Shown in pieces: positions 8,280-16,829 of a stretch of DNA of 64,000 bases. The stretch is from contig MEOH01000022.1 in assembly GCA_001769535.1 (NCBI GenBank), positions 62,001-126,000 of the forward strand, read 5' to 3'. This DNA comes from Bacteroidetes bacterium GWF2_38_335 (GTDB lineage: Bacteria; Bacteroidota; Bacteroidia; Bacteroidales; GWF2-38-335). Under the pieces are notes generated by a model. The model was not told where the DNA came from and ran no database searches. It was given only the letters and a program-made list of their open reading frames with translations. Made by a program: the position numbers and the translations under genes. Position 1 is the first letter of the stretch. Each line of letters opens with the position of its first letter.

Positions 8280-11200
8280 TTATTTGACAACTAACTTATG
8301 AGCCAGCATTTTTCCTTCTTTTGTGAATACACGGGCCATATAAACTCCTTCTGTAAATCCTGAAAGGTCAATAATCCGGTCAAAATTTTCTATACCCTTG
8401 ATCTTTTCTCCCATCAGGTTGAAAATCTCAACTTTATTGATTTCATATGGTGTAACCACGTTGAATATGCCATCAGATGAAGGATTCGGGAACACTTTTA
8501 TGTTGGATGTGGTTTCAATTCCTGAAATATTATCAATAATACCATCAACATAAACCTCTTCTGTAAATGTACATTCATTGGCATCGGTGATGGTTACGGT
8601 GTAATAACCGGGCTCCAGATTTGAAATATCTGCAGTTGTTTCTCCATTTTCCCAAAGGTAAGTATAAGTTCCTGTTCCGCCTGTTACGGTAGTTACAATA
8701 GCTCCTTCGGCTGTTCCTGTGCTCATCAGGTCATCGGTTACTTCAAATGTTGCAGAAATAATCTCGGGCTGGGATATTTCTACAGTATCCAAAACCTCAC
8801 ATCCATTATCATCGGTAATGGTAACCATGTATGTTCCTGCACAAAGTCCTGTTATTTCAGCTGTTTCTTCTGAGTTGCTCCACAAATATGTATATGGAGC
8901 TGTTCCTCCGGTTGCCACTGCTGAAGCTGTTCCGTTACATTCGCCAAAACATAAAGCTGCTGATTGGTTCATAGTCAGAACGGGTGCATTTGTATTGCTG
9001 ATGGTTATTTCCAGATTATTGGTACAACCATTGGCATCAGTCACCACTACTGTATAGTCTCCTTCTGCCAGTCCGCTTGCAGTGGCAGAGATTTCACCGG
9101 TTGACCATAAATATTCAAAGTCCGGAGTTCCGCCTGTTACGTTTACAGTAGCCGAACCGTCATTGTTCCCGCAGGTTGCGTTGGTTATGATGCTTTCGAG
9201 AGTGAAAACTTCAAAAACTGTTGCTATAATGTTATCTGTGCCTGTACATCCATGAACATCAGTAACAACGATATTATATGTTCCTGTTGTCAGTACTTCA
9301 ATGGTTGGGGTTGTTGCTCCGGTTGACCATAAGTATGTGTTTTCAGCACTTCCTGAACCTTCGTCAAGGATAACCGATCCGCAGCCGTCAATATCTGAGC
9401 CAAGATTGACAATGGGATTATCAAATATGGCAACTGATATTTCAGCACTGTTTTCGCAACCATTTCCATCGGTAACGGTGACAGAATAAATTCCGTCAGC
9501 TACCACAATGATACTTTGAGTGGTTTCTGTGGTTGACCATAAATAACCTGTAAATCCGACTCCGGCATCAACTGTTGTTGAAACACAAGCCTCAGTCATC
9601 TCTTCCATGTCAATAACCGGCAAGTCGTTAAACGTAACAGTAATTGCATCAGAAGCATTTGGACAACTGCCGCTTGTGACGGTTACAGAATAGGTTCCGT
9701 TTGCTGTTGCAGTAATCGATTGTTCAGTGCTTCCTGTTGACCAAAGGTAGGTGTCAAATCCCGATCCGGCATCAATGGATACATTTTCGCCGGCACAAGA
9801 TGAGATATCTGAACCCAAATTTATAGAGATATTATCTTCAAAATCAGCAACAATCACATCCGTTGATGAACATCCGCTGGTTGTGACCGTTACAGAATAG
9901 GTTCCGGCTGTGGTTACAGAAATTGTTTGATCTGTTGAAGCATCTGACCATAAATAGGAATCTGCTCCGGCTCCGGCATCAAGAATTACAGAGGAACCTG
10001 TACATGATGTGAAATCGGGACCGAGGTTTACAACAGGCAATTCGTTTATGGTTAACAAAACCGCATCTGTTCCTTCGCATCCGTTAGCGTCGGTGATAGT
10101 TACGGAGTAAGTTCCTGAAGTAACCGGACTGATAGTCTGGCCCGATCCGCCATTGCTCCATGAGTATGAGGTTGCCGATCCGGCATCGAGAATGACACCT
10201 GTTCCTTCACAAACATTGATGTCTGATCCAAGATTTACTGCAGGGTTTGTGTGGAATGTAACAGAAACGTCATCTGTATTGGTACATCCGTTTGAGCCGG
10301 TGATGACCACATTATATGTGCCAGTGGTTGTAACATTGATTGTCTGTGTGGTAGCAGCAGTGCTCCATAGATACGAAGCTGCTGTTCCGGCATTGAGGGT
10401 AACGGTTTCGCCATCACACGCATTTTGTGCTGCTCCAAGCTCAATTGAAGGGATGGTATTGTAAGTGACCTGAATGTCATCGTTGTCAGTACATCCATCT
10501 GAGTTGGTTATGGTTACTGAGTATGTGCCTGACGCAGTCGGACTGATGGTCTGTGATGTTTGCCCCGAACTCCAGTTGTAGGAAGACATCCCTGTTCCTG
10601 CATCAAGTGTTGCACCGGATGTTCCGCAGATGCTGATATCCGAACCCAGATCTACCACAGGGTTTGCATGGAATGTAACAGAAACATTGTCGGTATTGGT
10701 ACAGCCGTTTGAATCGGTAATGATCACACTGTAAGTCCCTGAACTTGTAACGCCAATTGTCTGTGTGGTTGCGGAAGTGCTCCAGAGATACGAAGCTGCT
10801 GTTCCGGCATTGAGGTTAATAGTTTCGCCGTTGCAGGCATCGATATCTGATCCCAGCTCAATTGAAGGTGCTGTGTTAAAAGATACTGAAATATTATCAG
10901 AGGCAGAGCAGCCGCCGGCATTTGAGACAGTGACAGAATATGTATCTGCAGTTGTGACATCTATGGTTTGGGTTGTTGCACCAGTGCTCCACAGGTAGCT
11001 TGTCCAGCTTCCTGCATCAATGCTTACTGTTTGGCCGGTACATGATGCGATGTTGCTTCCCAGTTCTACTGCGGGTGTTGAATAGAAAGTCAGTACATCA
11101 GTTTCCGTTGTATCGGAACAAGCGTATTCGTTGTAGACAATGGCATAATAGGACCCGCTTTCGGTTGCATAAATACTTCCACCCCACATGGTGTAATCGT

Positions 11201-12854
11201 ACCAAACACCATTATGATACCAATCGGTCTCCTGATAATCATATTGTGTGTGCATTTCAATGGATTCTCCCTCACATGCCGAAGATCCACCTTCCTCTAT
11301 AACATTGTTTCCGGAAACTGATAAATTGGGCTGTGGCCTTACAATCATCAGCGTTGAATCATAATCCGGGCAGCCATATGCATCCATTGCTTCAACAAGC
11401 AGGTAAAGCCCTGATGATTCAGGAAAGGCATTGGAAATTAGTGCATTCGTGCTTTGGGCACTGGGGTCGTCAATATGAACATAAGGCAGATAGGTGTAAT
11501 ACTGGGCATAGAAACTCCATTCGTAAGATGATGCCCCGGCTGTTGCCGATATTGTAAATGGATAGTTTTCACAGGAATACCCTCCTGCAGTTGATGTGAG
11601 TTCAACAGCAAAAGTTGGAGTGCAAATATCCAACAAACAAATTTTATTGTATGGATCGGCGCTTTCTTTATGATAGCCGGTAACCAGTATGTCATTGTTG
11701 CTTCCGGGGGTTATGGAATAAATTCTCAAGTCTGAGCCCACTGCATTATGAAATTCACCCCAACTGTAATATAAATCATCAGCACCGGTGGTCATGTTCA
11801 ATCTTACAACCTTTGCGTGATACCAGATTGAGGCATAAAGATAGCCCCCGTTGATCAGGAGTCCGAGTTCGTTTTTCGCTGGTGAAACATAAGTCCATTG
11901 AACATCGCCCGAAGTGTTGTATTTGATTACTCTTGAATCGGCGTCAATATGATCAGATTTAACAGCGACATAGATAGCGCTTGAATAAAAAACGATATCG
12001 GTGCCGCTGAAATTGTATGTTGTCCCGTTTGGAACGGTTTCACTCCATTGTTGTACTCCTGAGTCATTGTATTTGACTGTAAGGCCGTCTCCGTTAACAG
12101 TTCCGGTCATATAAACGGCAAACGAAGTGGTCAAACCACCAATAGCGATGGCCATTCCGGATGCGCTTGAATAAGTCTGTGCCCATTGCTGGGTTCCTGA
12201 TGAGTTCAGTTTAAGTGTAAAAGCCGCTGTTCCGGTAGTTCCGGTTGCATAAACATCTCCTGTGGTTGCCCTAACTTTTATGTCGTTTGCAATATCGCTT
12301 GTGGCGTTATCATAGGATTGTGCCCATGCCAGGGAGCCAGTTGAGCTCAGTTTTACAAAAAATGCATTGGTGTTGGATGCTGTTGGCTTTGCATATCCGG
12401 CAAGGTGCAGACTGGTTCCGTTAAGGTCAATGGAATAAACCTTTGTTTCATAGGCAGCAATGGAGGTATATTGCCATTGAAAAGTACCGGCCGAATTGTA
12501 CATAACGGCTGTCAGTTTATTTATCCCTGAAACAACAGTGTTTCCTCCGATATAGATATTGTCAGAGGCATCGATTTCAATTCCAACCGGAATGTCATCA
12601 TCTCCACCATCAATGGTTCTGATCCATTGTTTGACTCCCGAGGAATTGTATTTTATTAAATAAATGTCATAATCGGTTCCATTGTCTTTTTTACCGACAA
12701 CATATGCGTTTCCCGAAGCATCGGTGGCAACATCCACGCCTTGTTCGTTTCCATTGGTTGACGACTCATCGGTCAGCCATTTTTCTGACATTTGGGCATT
12801 TAAATTAAATGCTGCCAATATGAACAGAATCAATACTAATTTTGCTTTTTTCAT
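8280..12854 (-). CDS. Giant T9SS type A cargo: beta-propeller, nine Ig-like repeats, SprB-like repeats
   Basis: A 1524-residue secreted protein. A signal peptide (MKKAKLVLILFILAAFNLNA) is followed by an SBBP-type beta-propeller region (about 25-410), whose units read like TDASGNAYVVGKK ... YDIYLIKYNSSGVKQW. Then come Ig-like segments and a block of nine tandem units of about 69 residues following LGSDI..C.G....DAG...YLWS...TTQTI.VT..GTYSVTVT..NGC. Three SprB-like repeats follow (TVTGGTGTYTYLWENGETTA; SprB is a Flavobacterium surface adhesin repeat). A type A sorting domain (KVFPNPSSDGIFNV ... EGVYMARVFTKEGK) ends the protein. No enzyme motif is visible; adhesion or cell-surface function is inferred. 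The repeats make copy number prone to recombination. Confidence 0.9.
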   Translation of the reverse strand: MKKAKLVLILFILAAFNLNAQMSEKWLTDESSTNGNEQGVDVATDASGNAYVVGKKDNGTDYDIYLIKYNSSGVKQWIRTIDGGDDDIPVGIEIDASDNIYIGGNTVVSGINKLTAVMYNSAGTFQWQYTSIAAYETKVYSIDLNGTSLHLAGYAKPTASNTNAFFVKLSSTGSLAWAQSYDNATSDIANDIKVRATTGDVYATGTTGTAAFTLKLNSSGTQQWAQTYSSASGMAIAIGGLTTSFAVYMTGTVNGDGLTVKYNDSGVQQWSETVPNGTTYNFSGTDIVFYSSAIYVAVKSDHIDADSRVIKYNTSGDVQWTYVSPAKNELGLLINGGYLYASIWYHAKVVRLNMTTGADDLYYSWGEFHNAVGSDLRIYSITPGSNNDILVTGYHKESADPYNKICLLDICTPTFAVELTSTAGGYSCENYPFTISATAGASSYEWSFYAQYYTYLPYVHIDDPSAQSTNALISNAFPESSGLYLLVEAMDAYGCPDYDSTLMIVRPQPNLSVSGNNVIEEGGSSACEGESIEMHTQYDYQETDWYHNGVWYDYTMWGGSIYATESGSYYAIVYNEYACSDTTETDVLTFYSTPAVELGSNIASCTGQTVSIDAGSWTSYLWSTGATTQTIDVTTADTYSVTVSNAGGCSASDNISVSFNTAPSIELGSDIDACNGETINLNAGTAASYLWSTSATTQTIGVTSSGTYSVIITDSNGCTNTDNVSVTFHANPVVDLGSDISICGTSGATLDAGTGMSSYNWSSGQTSQTISPTASGTYSVTITNSDGCTDNDDIQVTYNTIPSIELGAAQNACDGETVTLNAGTAASYLWSTAATTQTINVTTTGTYNVVITGSNGCTNTDDVSVTFHTNPAVNLGSDINVCEGTGVILDAGSATSYSWSNGGSGQTISPVTSGTYSVTITDANGCEGTDAVLLTINELPVVNLGPDFTSCTGSSVILDAGAGADSYLWSDASTDQTISVTTAGTYSVTVTTSGCSSTDVIVADFEDNISINLGSDISSCAGENVSIDAGSGFDTYLWSTGSTEQSITATANGTYSVTVTSGSCPNASDAITVTFNDLPVIDMEEMTEACVSTTVDAGVGFTGYLWSTTETTQSIIVVADGIYSVTVTDGNGCENSAEISVAIFDNPIVNLGSDIDGCGSVILDEGSGSAENTYLWSTGATTPTIEVLTTGTYNIVVTDVHGCTGTDNIIATVFEVFTLESIITNATCGNNDGSATVNVTGGTPDFEYLWSTGEISATASGLAEGDYTVVVTDANGCTNNLEITISNTNAPVLTMNQSAALCFGECNGTASAVATGGTAPYTYLWSNSEETAEITGLCAGTYMVTITDDNGCEVLDTVEISQPEIISATFEVTDDLMSTGTAEGAIVTTVTGGTGTYTYLWENGETTADISNLEPGYYTVTITDANECTFTEEVYVDGIIDNISGIETTSNIKVFPNPSSDGIFNVVTPYEINKVEIFNLMGEKIKGIENFDRIIDLSGFTEGVYMARVFTKEGKMLAHKLVVK
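9206..11069 (-). repeat. Tandem array of nine Ig-like coding repeats (about 207 bp each)
   Basis: Nine consecutive units in the protein encoded at 8280-12854 share the consensus LGSDI, Cys, DAG, SYLWS, TTQTI, GTYSVTVT and NGC. Units 2 and 4 are closest to each other (both have GTAASYLWS and NGCTNTD), suggesting duplication of a two-unit block, since units 1/3 and 2/4 alternate in style. Confidence 0.82.
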
Positions 12855-12900
12855 TTTCTCTTGTTTTAAAATAATTTAAAAAATACATAGCTTTGGCTGT

Positions 12901-12931
12901 TCCGGAGAATAATAAATATTTATTCTCCGGA
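12901..12931. terminator. Perfect 12-bp-stem hairpin between two secreted-protein genes
   Basis: TCCGGAGAATAA (12901-12912) pairs with TTATTCTCCGGA (12920-12931). It lies 40 bp past the stop of the gene at 12972-14516 and about 50 bp before the start of the 1524-residue cargo, both on the minus strand. There is no T-tract, so it may be an RNA processing or partial termination element, or an operator, rather than a classic terminator. Confidence 0.5.
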
Positions 12932-12971
12932 TTTACAGACAGTTAAATATATTGTTAGTTAAAGGTTTTTG

Positions 12972-14516
12972 TTATTGCACATCAACTTTTAAGGTGTAAC
13001 CTCCGGTTTTCAGTCCTTCGGCGCCCACAACCCCGATCACAATTTTGTAGCTGCTGCCCAGGGAGGTTAAATCAGTGACTGTCCGGGTATGATCCTGTGT
13101 TTTGCCCCGCTTTGGATAATCCCATTTGTGTTCGGCTTCGCAGGTAACACAGGATGCAAGGTTTGGCGGAAGTGAATTGTTTGTTGTTCCGACCTGATAG
13201 GCGTACAGACTGAAGTTAGCATTTTTATCATCGGGGATAACGGTAACAGTCATGGTTGAATTTGCAGGCAACTCGGTAGTATATAAAACATGATTGCCGT
13301 TAAATTTGGTATTTTGTGTTCCGGGCCAGCAGGCATTTGAACTGGTTGAGGCCCAGGAAAGATCGTTGATGATTACACCATCTTTCAGGTTACCTTTTAC
13401 CTCAACAGCTTTCCCTTTTGCGCTGGTAATTTTTGATGCTTTTACCTCGGCTTGAACCGAATTATCTTCTTCGCCCCCGATTACTTTTATTTCCAGAGTG
13501 TATCCGCCGGTTTTTAATCCGTCGGCACCAACCACTCCGATAAACACATTGAACGGGTCACCAATGGCATTGAAGTAAATTTCGCGGGTGTGGTCCTGGG
13601 TTTTGCCGGCTTTTGGGTAATCCCATTTATGCTCGGCTTCACAGGCAACGCAGCTTGCCAGATTAGGGACAATTGAATTGTTTGTGGTTCCCACTTCATA
13701 TCCGTAAATAGAAAAATTGGCATTTTTGTCATCAGGAATGACTTTCACATACATTTCGGAATGTTTTGGAATCACGGTTTTGTACATCACATGGTTTCCG
13801 GTGAATTTGGCGTTCTGCGTTGCAGGCCAGCAGGCATTTTGACTTGTTGAAGCCCAGGAAAGGTCGTTAATGACCACTCCGTTTTTCAGATCACCTTTGT
13901 AAGAAACAGTATTGTTTGCCTTACAATCAACAGGGTTGACTTTTACTGTAGCCTGAGGAAGAACAACTTCTTCTTCGCCACCCACAACTTTAATTTCAAG
14001 TTTAAAACCGCCGGTTGTTAGTCCGTCGGCACCCACAACTCCGATTACCACGTTCCATGGATCATCAAGAGCGTTAAGATAAATCTCTCGGGTGTGGTCC
14101 TGTGTTTTACCGGCCTTTGGATAATCCCATTTGTGCTCGGCCTCGCAAGTCAGACAGGTAGTAAGTTCAGGCACCATTGTGTATTTATTGGTTCCCATCT
14201 GGTACGCGTAAATGCTGAAGTTTGCATTTTTGTCATCGGGAATGACTTTAATATACATTTCAGATCTTTTTGGGGTAACAGTAGAAAAGAACACATGGTT
14301 TCCCCTGAATTTTGTGTTTTGTGTTGCAGGCCAACAGGCAACAGAACTGTTTGATGCCCATGAAAGGTCGTCAATTTTTTTACCGGTAGATAAATTCCCG
14401 GTAACAGAAACTGTGCCGTTCGGTTTGCAGTCAACTTTCTTCACATAAGAAGGAAATTGCGCATTAATAGTAAGTATAAAACTTACAAGTGTTAGTGTCA
14501 AAAATAGCTTTCTCAT
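12972..14516 (-). CDS. Secreted protein made of three copies of an unrecognised Cys/His domain
   Basis: A 514-residue protein. The signal peptide MRKLFLTLTLVSFILTINA precedes three units of about 160 residues with almost no other sequence. Each unit holds LSWAS, then ACWP.TQN.KF.GNHV, DDKNANFS.Y.Y..GT, a C..CEAEHKWDYPK block, GKTQDHTR, and IGVVGA.GL.TGG. The C-x2-C-x3-H arrangement is invariant in all three and could bind a metal or form a disulphide. Overall layout resembles bacterial pre-peptidase C-terminal (PPC) beta-sandwich domains, but I cannot assign a family. Unlike its neighbours it has no T9SS sorting domain, so it may stay periplasmic. It is the first gene of the minus-strand block that continues with the 1524-residue cargo. 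Confidence 0.8.
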   Translation of the reverse strand: MRKLFLTLTLVSFILTINAQFPSYVKKVDCKPNGTVSVTGNLSTGKKIDDLSWASNSSVACWPATQNTKFRGNHVFFSTVTPKRSEMYIKVIPDDKNANFSIYAYQMGTNKYTMVPELTTCLTCEAEHKWDYPKAGKTQDHTREIYLNALDDPWNVVIGVVGADGLTTGGFKLEIKVVGGEEEVVLPQATVKVNPVDCKANNTVSYKGDLKNGVVINDLSWASTSQNACWPATQNAKFTGNHVMYKTVIPKHSEMYVKVIPDDKNANFSIYGYEVGTTNNSIVPNLASCVACEAEHKWDYPKAGKTQDHTREIYFNAIGDPFNVFIGVVGADGLKTGGYTLEIKVIGGEEDNSVQAEVKASKITSAKGKAVEVKGNLKDGVIINDLSWASTSSNACWPGTQNTKFNGNHVLYTTELPANSTMTVTVIPDDKNANFSLYAYQVGTTNNSLPPNLASCVTCEAEHKWDYPKRGKTQDHTRTVTDLTSLGSSYKIVIGVVGAEGLKTGGYTLKVDVQ

Positions 14517-14692
14517 AATTTTTAAATTATTGGTTTACCCAAATTGTACTGTAAAAATCGTGCAAGTATTTCTTATATACAAAAAATGCCTGTCAAGATT
14601 TAGCAATTTAGACAAAAAACAGAAATAAGACAAATTTAACCATAAGAAATTCAGTACATTGACAAAAAACAAACCGATTAGTCTAATTACTT

Positions 14693-16726
14693 CTATTTCG
14701 ACGATTTCTGAAAATAAGAAGGCGTTAATCCGGTAAATTTTTTGAACGCGGTAATAAAAGTGGCACGGGAATGAAAACCGGATTTTGATGCAATGGCTTC
14801 GAGGGTGAGGTTGGCAAAATCCGGACTGAGCAAAAGTCTGCGGGCTTCCTTAACCCGATATTCATTAATAAAGTTGCTGAAGTTCATTTTAAACTCTTCA
14901 TTAATTGCCTGGGATACATATCGCCGGTTTGAACCAAGGTTTTCAGACACCTCTTCAATGGTCAACTGAGGGTTGAGATAGAATTTCTCTTCATCCATTA
15001 ATAAAGAAAGCCCTGCCACCAACTGATTTTTTTGTTCCTGATTCAGGGTTGAAGATGAATATTTATCTTCGGGGATTTGGATTTCCTCTTGATGAATAAT
15101 TGCTTCTCTGGTTATCACCTCTGGTGGCCTGATTTTTTCAAGCTCTTTTTCTTTTTCAACAATTTCAATGTTCTTTTTCAATAAAATTTTATAAGACTTT
15201 TGTTTTTGCAGGTACATCATGAAAAGAACTCCTGAGAAAATAATAATCATCACCAGGGCTGCCAGATATATTTTGATTTTTTCCCTTTGAGATTCGAGAG
15301 AGGCGTTTTTTTTGTCCATTTCGAGACTGGTGATTTCTTTTTCGTTTTCAAGCAAAACAATTTCTTTTTCTTTTTGCTCAGTTTCAAATCTGGTTTGAAG
15401 GGTGGAAACCTGTTGATGTTTTGTTTCGTTGAATAGGGAATCTTTCAGTTCGGTATGATTTTTATAATAAGTATAAGCCGATTTGAAATCTGCATTTTTC
15501 AGATAGATATCGGAAAGAATTTTATAGGAATCAGAAAGCAATGATTTCTCATTTATCTCCTTTGCCTTGCTGATACTTGGCCGGATATATTCCATGGCCT
15601 TTCCGGTGTTTCCAGTAGACAAATAATCTTTAGCAAGATTTTGCAGAATCATCACAATGCCCCGGCCACTATTCAGCTCGGTATTTACTGCAAGTGATTT
15701 TTCATGGTATAATATAGCCTTTTTATAATCGCCCATTTTATTTAAAACACTTCCGATGTTATTGTACGAGGCAGCCTCACCGCTTTTAAATCCAACCTTA
15801 ATAAATAAATCGGAGGATTTTTCATAGAACGAAAGTGCTTCGCTGTATTTTTTCTCAAGTTCCTTTACAGTGCCAATATTGTTGATCATTGTGGCAATGC
15901 CTTTTTGATCATTAATTTCTTCCTTAATCTCCATGGAAATATTGTAATATTCCAGTGCTTTGGGATAATTACCCCAAATTTTATATACTCCGGCAATATT
16001 ACTGTATGTTATAGCTGAAAGATGTTTGTCACCCAGATCCTCGCTTATTTTCAGTGATTTAAGGTAATAACTGATGGCTTTTTCATATTCGCTCCACAAA
16101 TCATGTATATATGCGATGTTATTGTAGGAGTATGCCAATCCCTTCTGATCCTTAATTTTCTTTTTAATTTCAAGTGATTTTTCAAAGCATTTTAATGCCT
16201 CAACGTTTTCACCGGTTAGCTGCCTGATTGATCCAAGGTTATTCCATGCAAGTCCAATTCCTTTATCATCCTTATTTGTTTCTGCCAGTTTAAGCGTCTT
16301 TCCATAGATTTTTATTGCCCTGTCATATTCACCTGTCTGGTAATATACTGCACCAATATTGTTTAGCACGGTGGAAGTCCCGACATAATCACTTTCTTTC
16401 TCAAAAATCTTTAAGGCTTTATTATAAAACAGCATACAACTGTCATAGTCGCCTGTGTAGTAATGATACTCCCCAAAAAAAACATTGGCATTTCCTTCTT
16501 CAATAATGTTTTTTTCTTTTTTTGCAAATTTTAATGCCTGCCTGCCATGCCATAAAGCCGTTTCTGGAATGCTGTCAACTAAAATCGCGGCCAGATCATT
16601 ATGTAATTTTGCTTTTAGAAAGGATGTTTTAAGTTCTCGTTTCAAACTATCCACAGATGAATTTTGCGACTTCGAAAAAAGTGGCAGTAAACAAGTAAAC
16701 AATAAGATTTTAAAAACAAAATTCAT
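14693..16726 (-). CDS. Membrane-anchored TPR sensor with C-terminal AraC-type DNA-binding domain
   Basis: A 677-residue regulator. A signal-like N-terminus (MNFVFKILLFTCLLPLFSKS) precedes about eight to ten TPR units (about 60-400; for example AVYYQTGEYDRAIKIYGKTL). A coiled coil (about 430-485) leads to one membrane segment (IYLAALVMIIIFSGVLFMMY) and a cytoplasmic AraC HTH pair (about 580-677; LTIEEVSENLGSNRRYVSQA, FHSRATFITAFKKFTGLTPS). The ATG at 16726 is preferred to a GTG four codons upstream. The layout places the TPR domain in the periplasm and the DNA-binding domain in the cytoplasm, an architecture common in Bacteroidota. It sits just upstream of the secreted-protein block on the same strand, so it may control those genes; this is inference. 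Confidence 0.88.
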   Translation of the reverse strand: MNFVFKILLFTCLLPLFSKSQNSSVDSLKRELKTSFLKAKLHNDLAAILVDSIPETALWHGRQALKFAKKEKNIIEEGNANVFFGEYHYYTGDYDSCMLFYNKALKIFEKESDYVGTSTVLNNIGAVYYQTGEYDRAIKIYGKTLKLAETNKDDKGIGLAWNNLGSIRQLTGENVEALKCFEKSLEIKKKIKDQKGLAYSYNNIAYIHDLWSEYEKAISYYLKSLKISEDLGDKHLSAITYSNIAGVYKIWGNYPKALEYYNISMEIKEEINDQKGIATMINNIGTVKELEKKYSEALSFYEKSSDLFIKVGFKSGEAASYNNIGSVLNKMGDYKKAILYHEKSLAVNTELNSGRGIVMILQNLAKDYLSTGNTGKAMEYIRPSISKAKEINEKSLLSDSYKILSDIYLKNADFKSAYTYYKNHTELKDSLFNETKHQQVSTLQTRFETEQKEKEIVLLENEKEITSLEMDKKNASLESQREKIKIYLAALVMIIIFSGVLFMMYLQKQKSYKILLKKNIEIVEKEKELEKIRPPEVITREAIIHQEEIQIPEDKYSSSTLNQEQKNQLVAGLSLLMDEEKFYLNPQLTIEEVSENLGSNRRYVSQAINEEFKMNFSNFINEYRVKEARRLLLSPDFANLTLEAIASKSGFHSRATFITAFKKFTGLTPSYFQKSSK

Positions 16727-16829
16727 TTGAAAAAACACTCTTTATACTTAAGTAATCAAGCAACTAAGGTACTCATATTTTATTTAGTTATCCATATCCT
16801 TCCCAACTCCCAACTCCGAACCTCAAATC

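Noticed and set aside
9206-11069. Regular ~207-bp repeats that could suggest a CRISPR or satellite array
   Set aside because: The repeats are in frame within one gene and encode an Ig-like domain; spacing and sequence do not fit CRISPR.
14570-14600. TTGCACG-N5-TTACA resembling a sigma-54 promoter upstream of the triple-repeat gene
   Set aside because: The essential GG and GC pairs are missing (TG and AC are present), so the match is weak.
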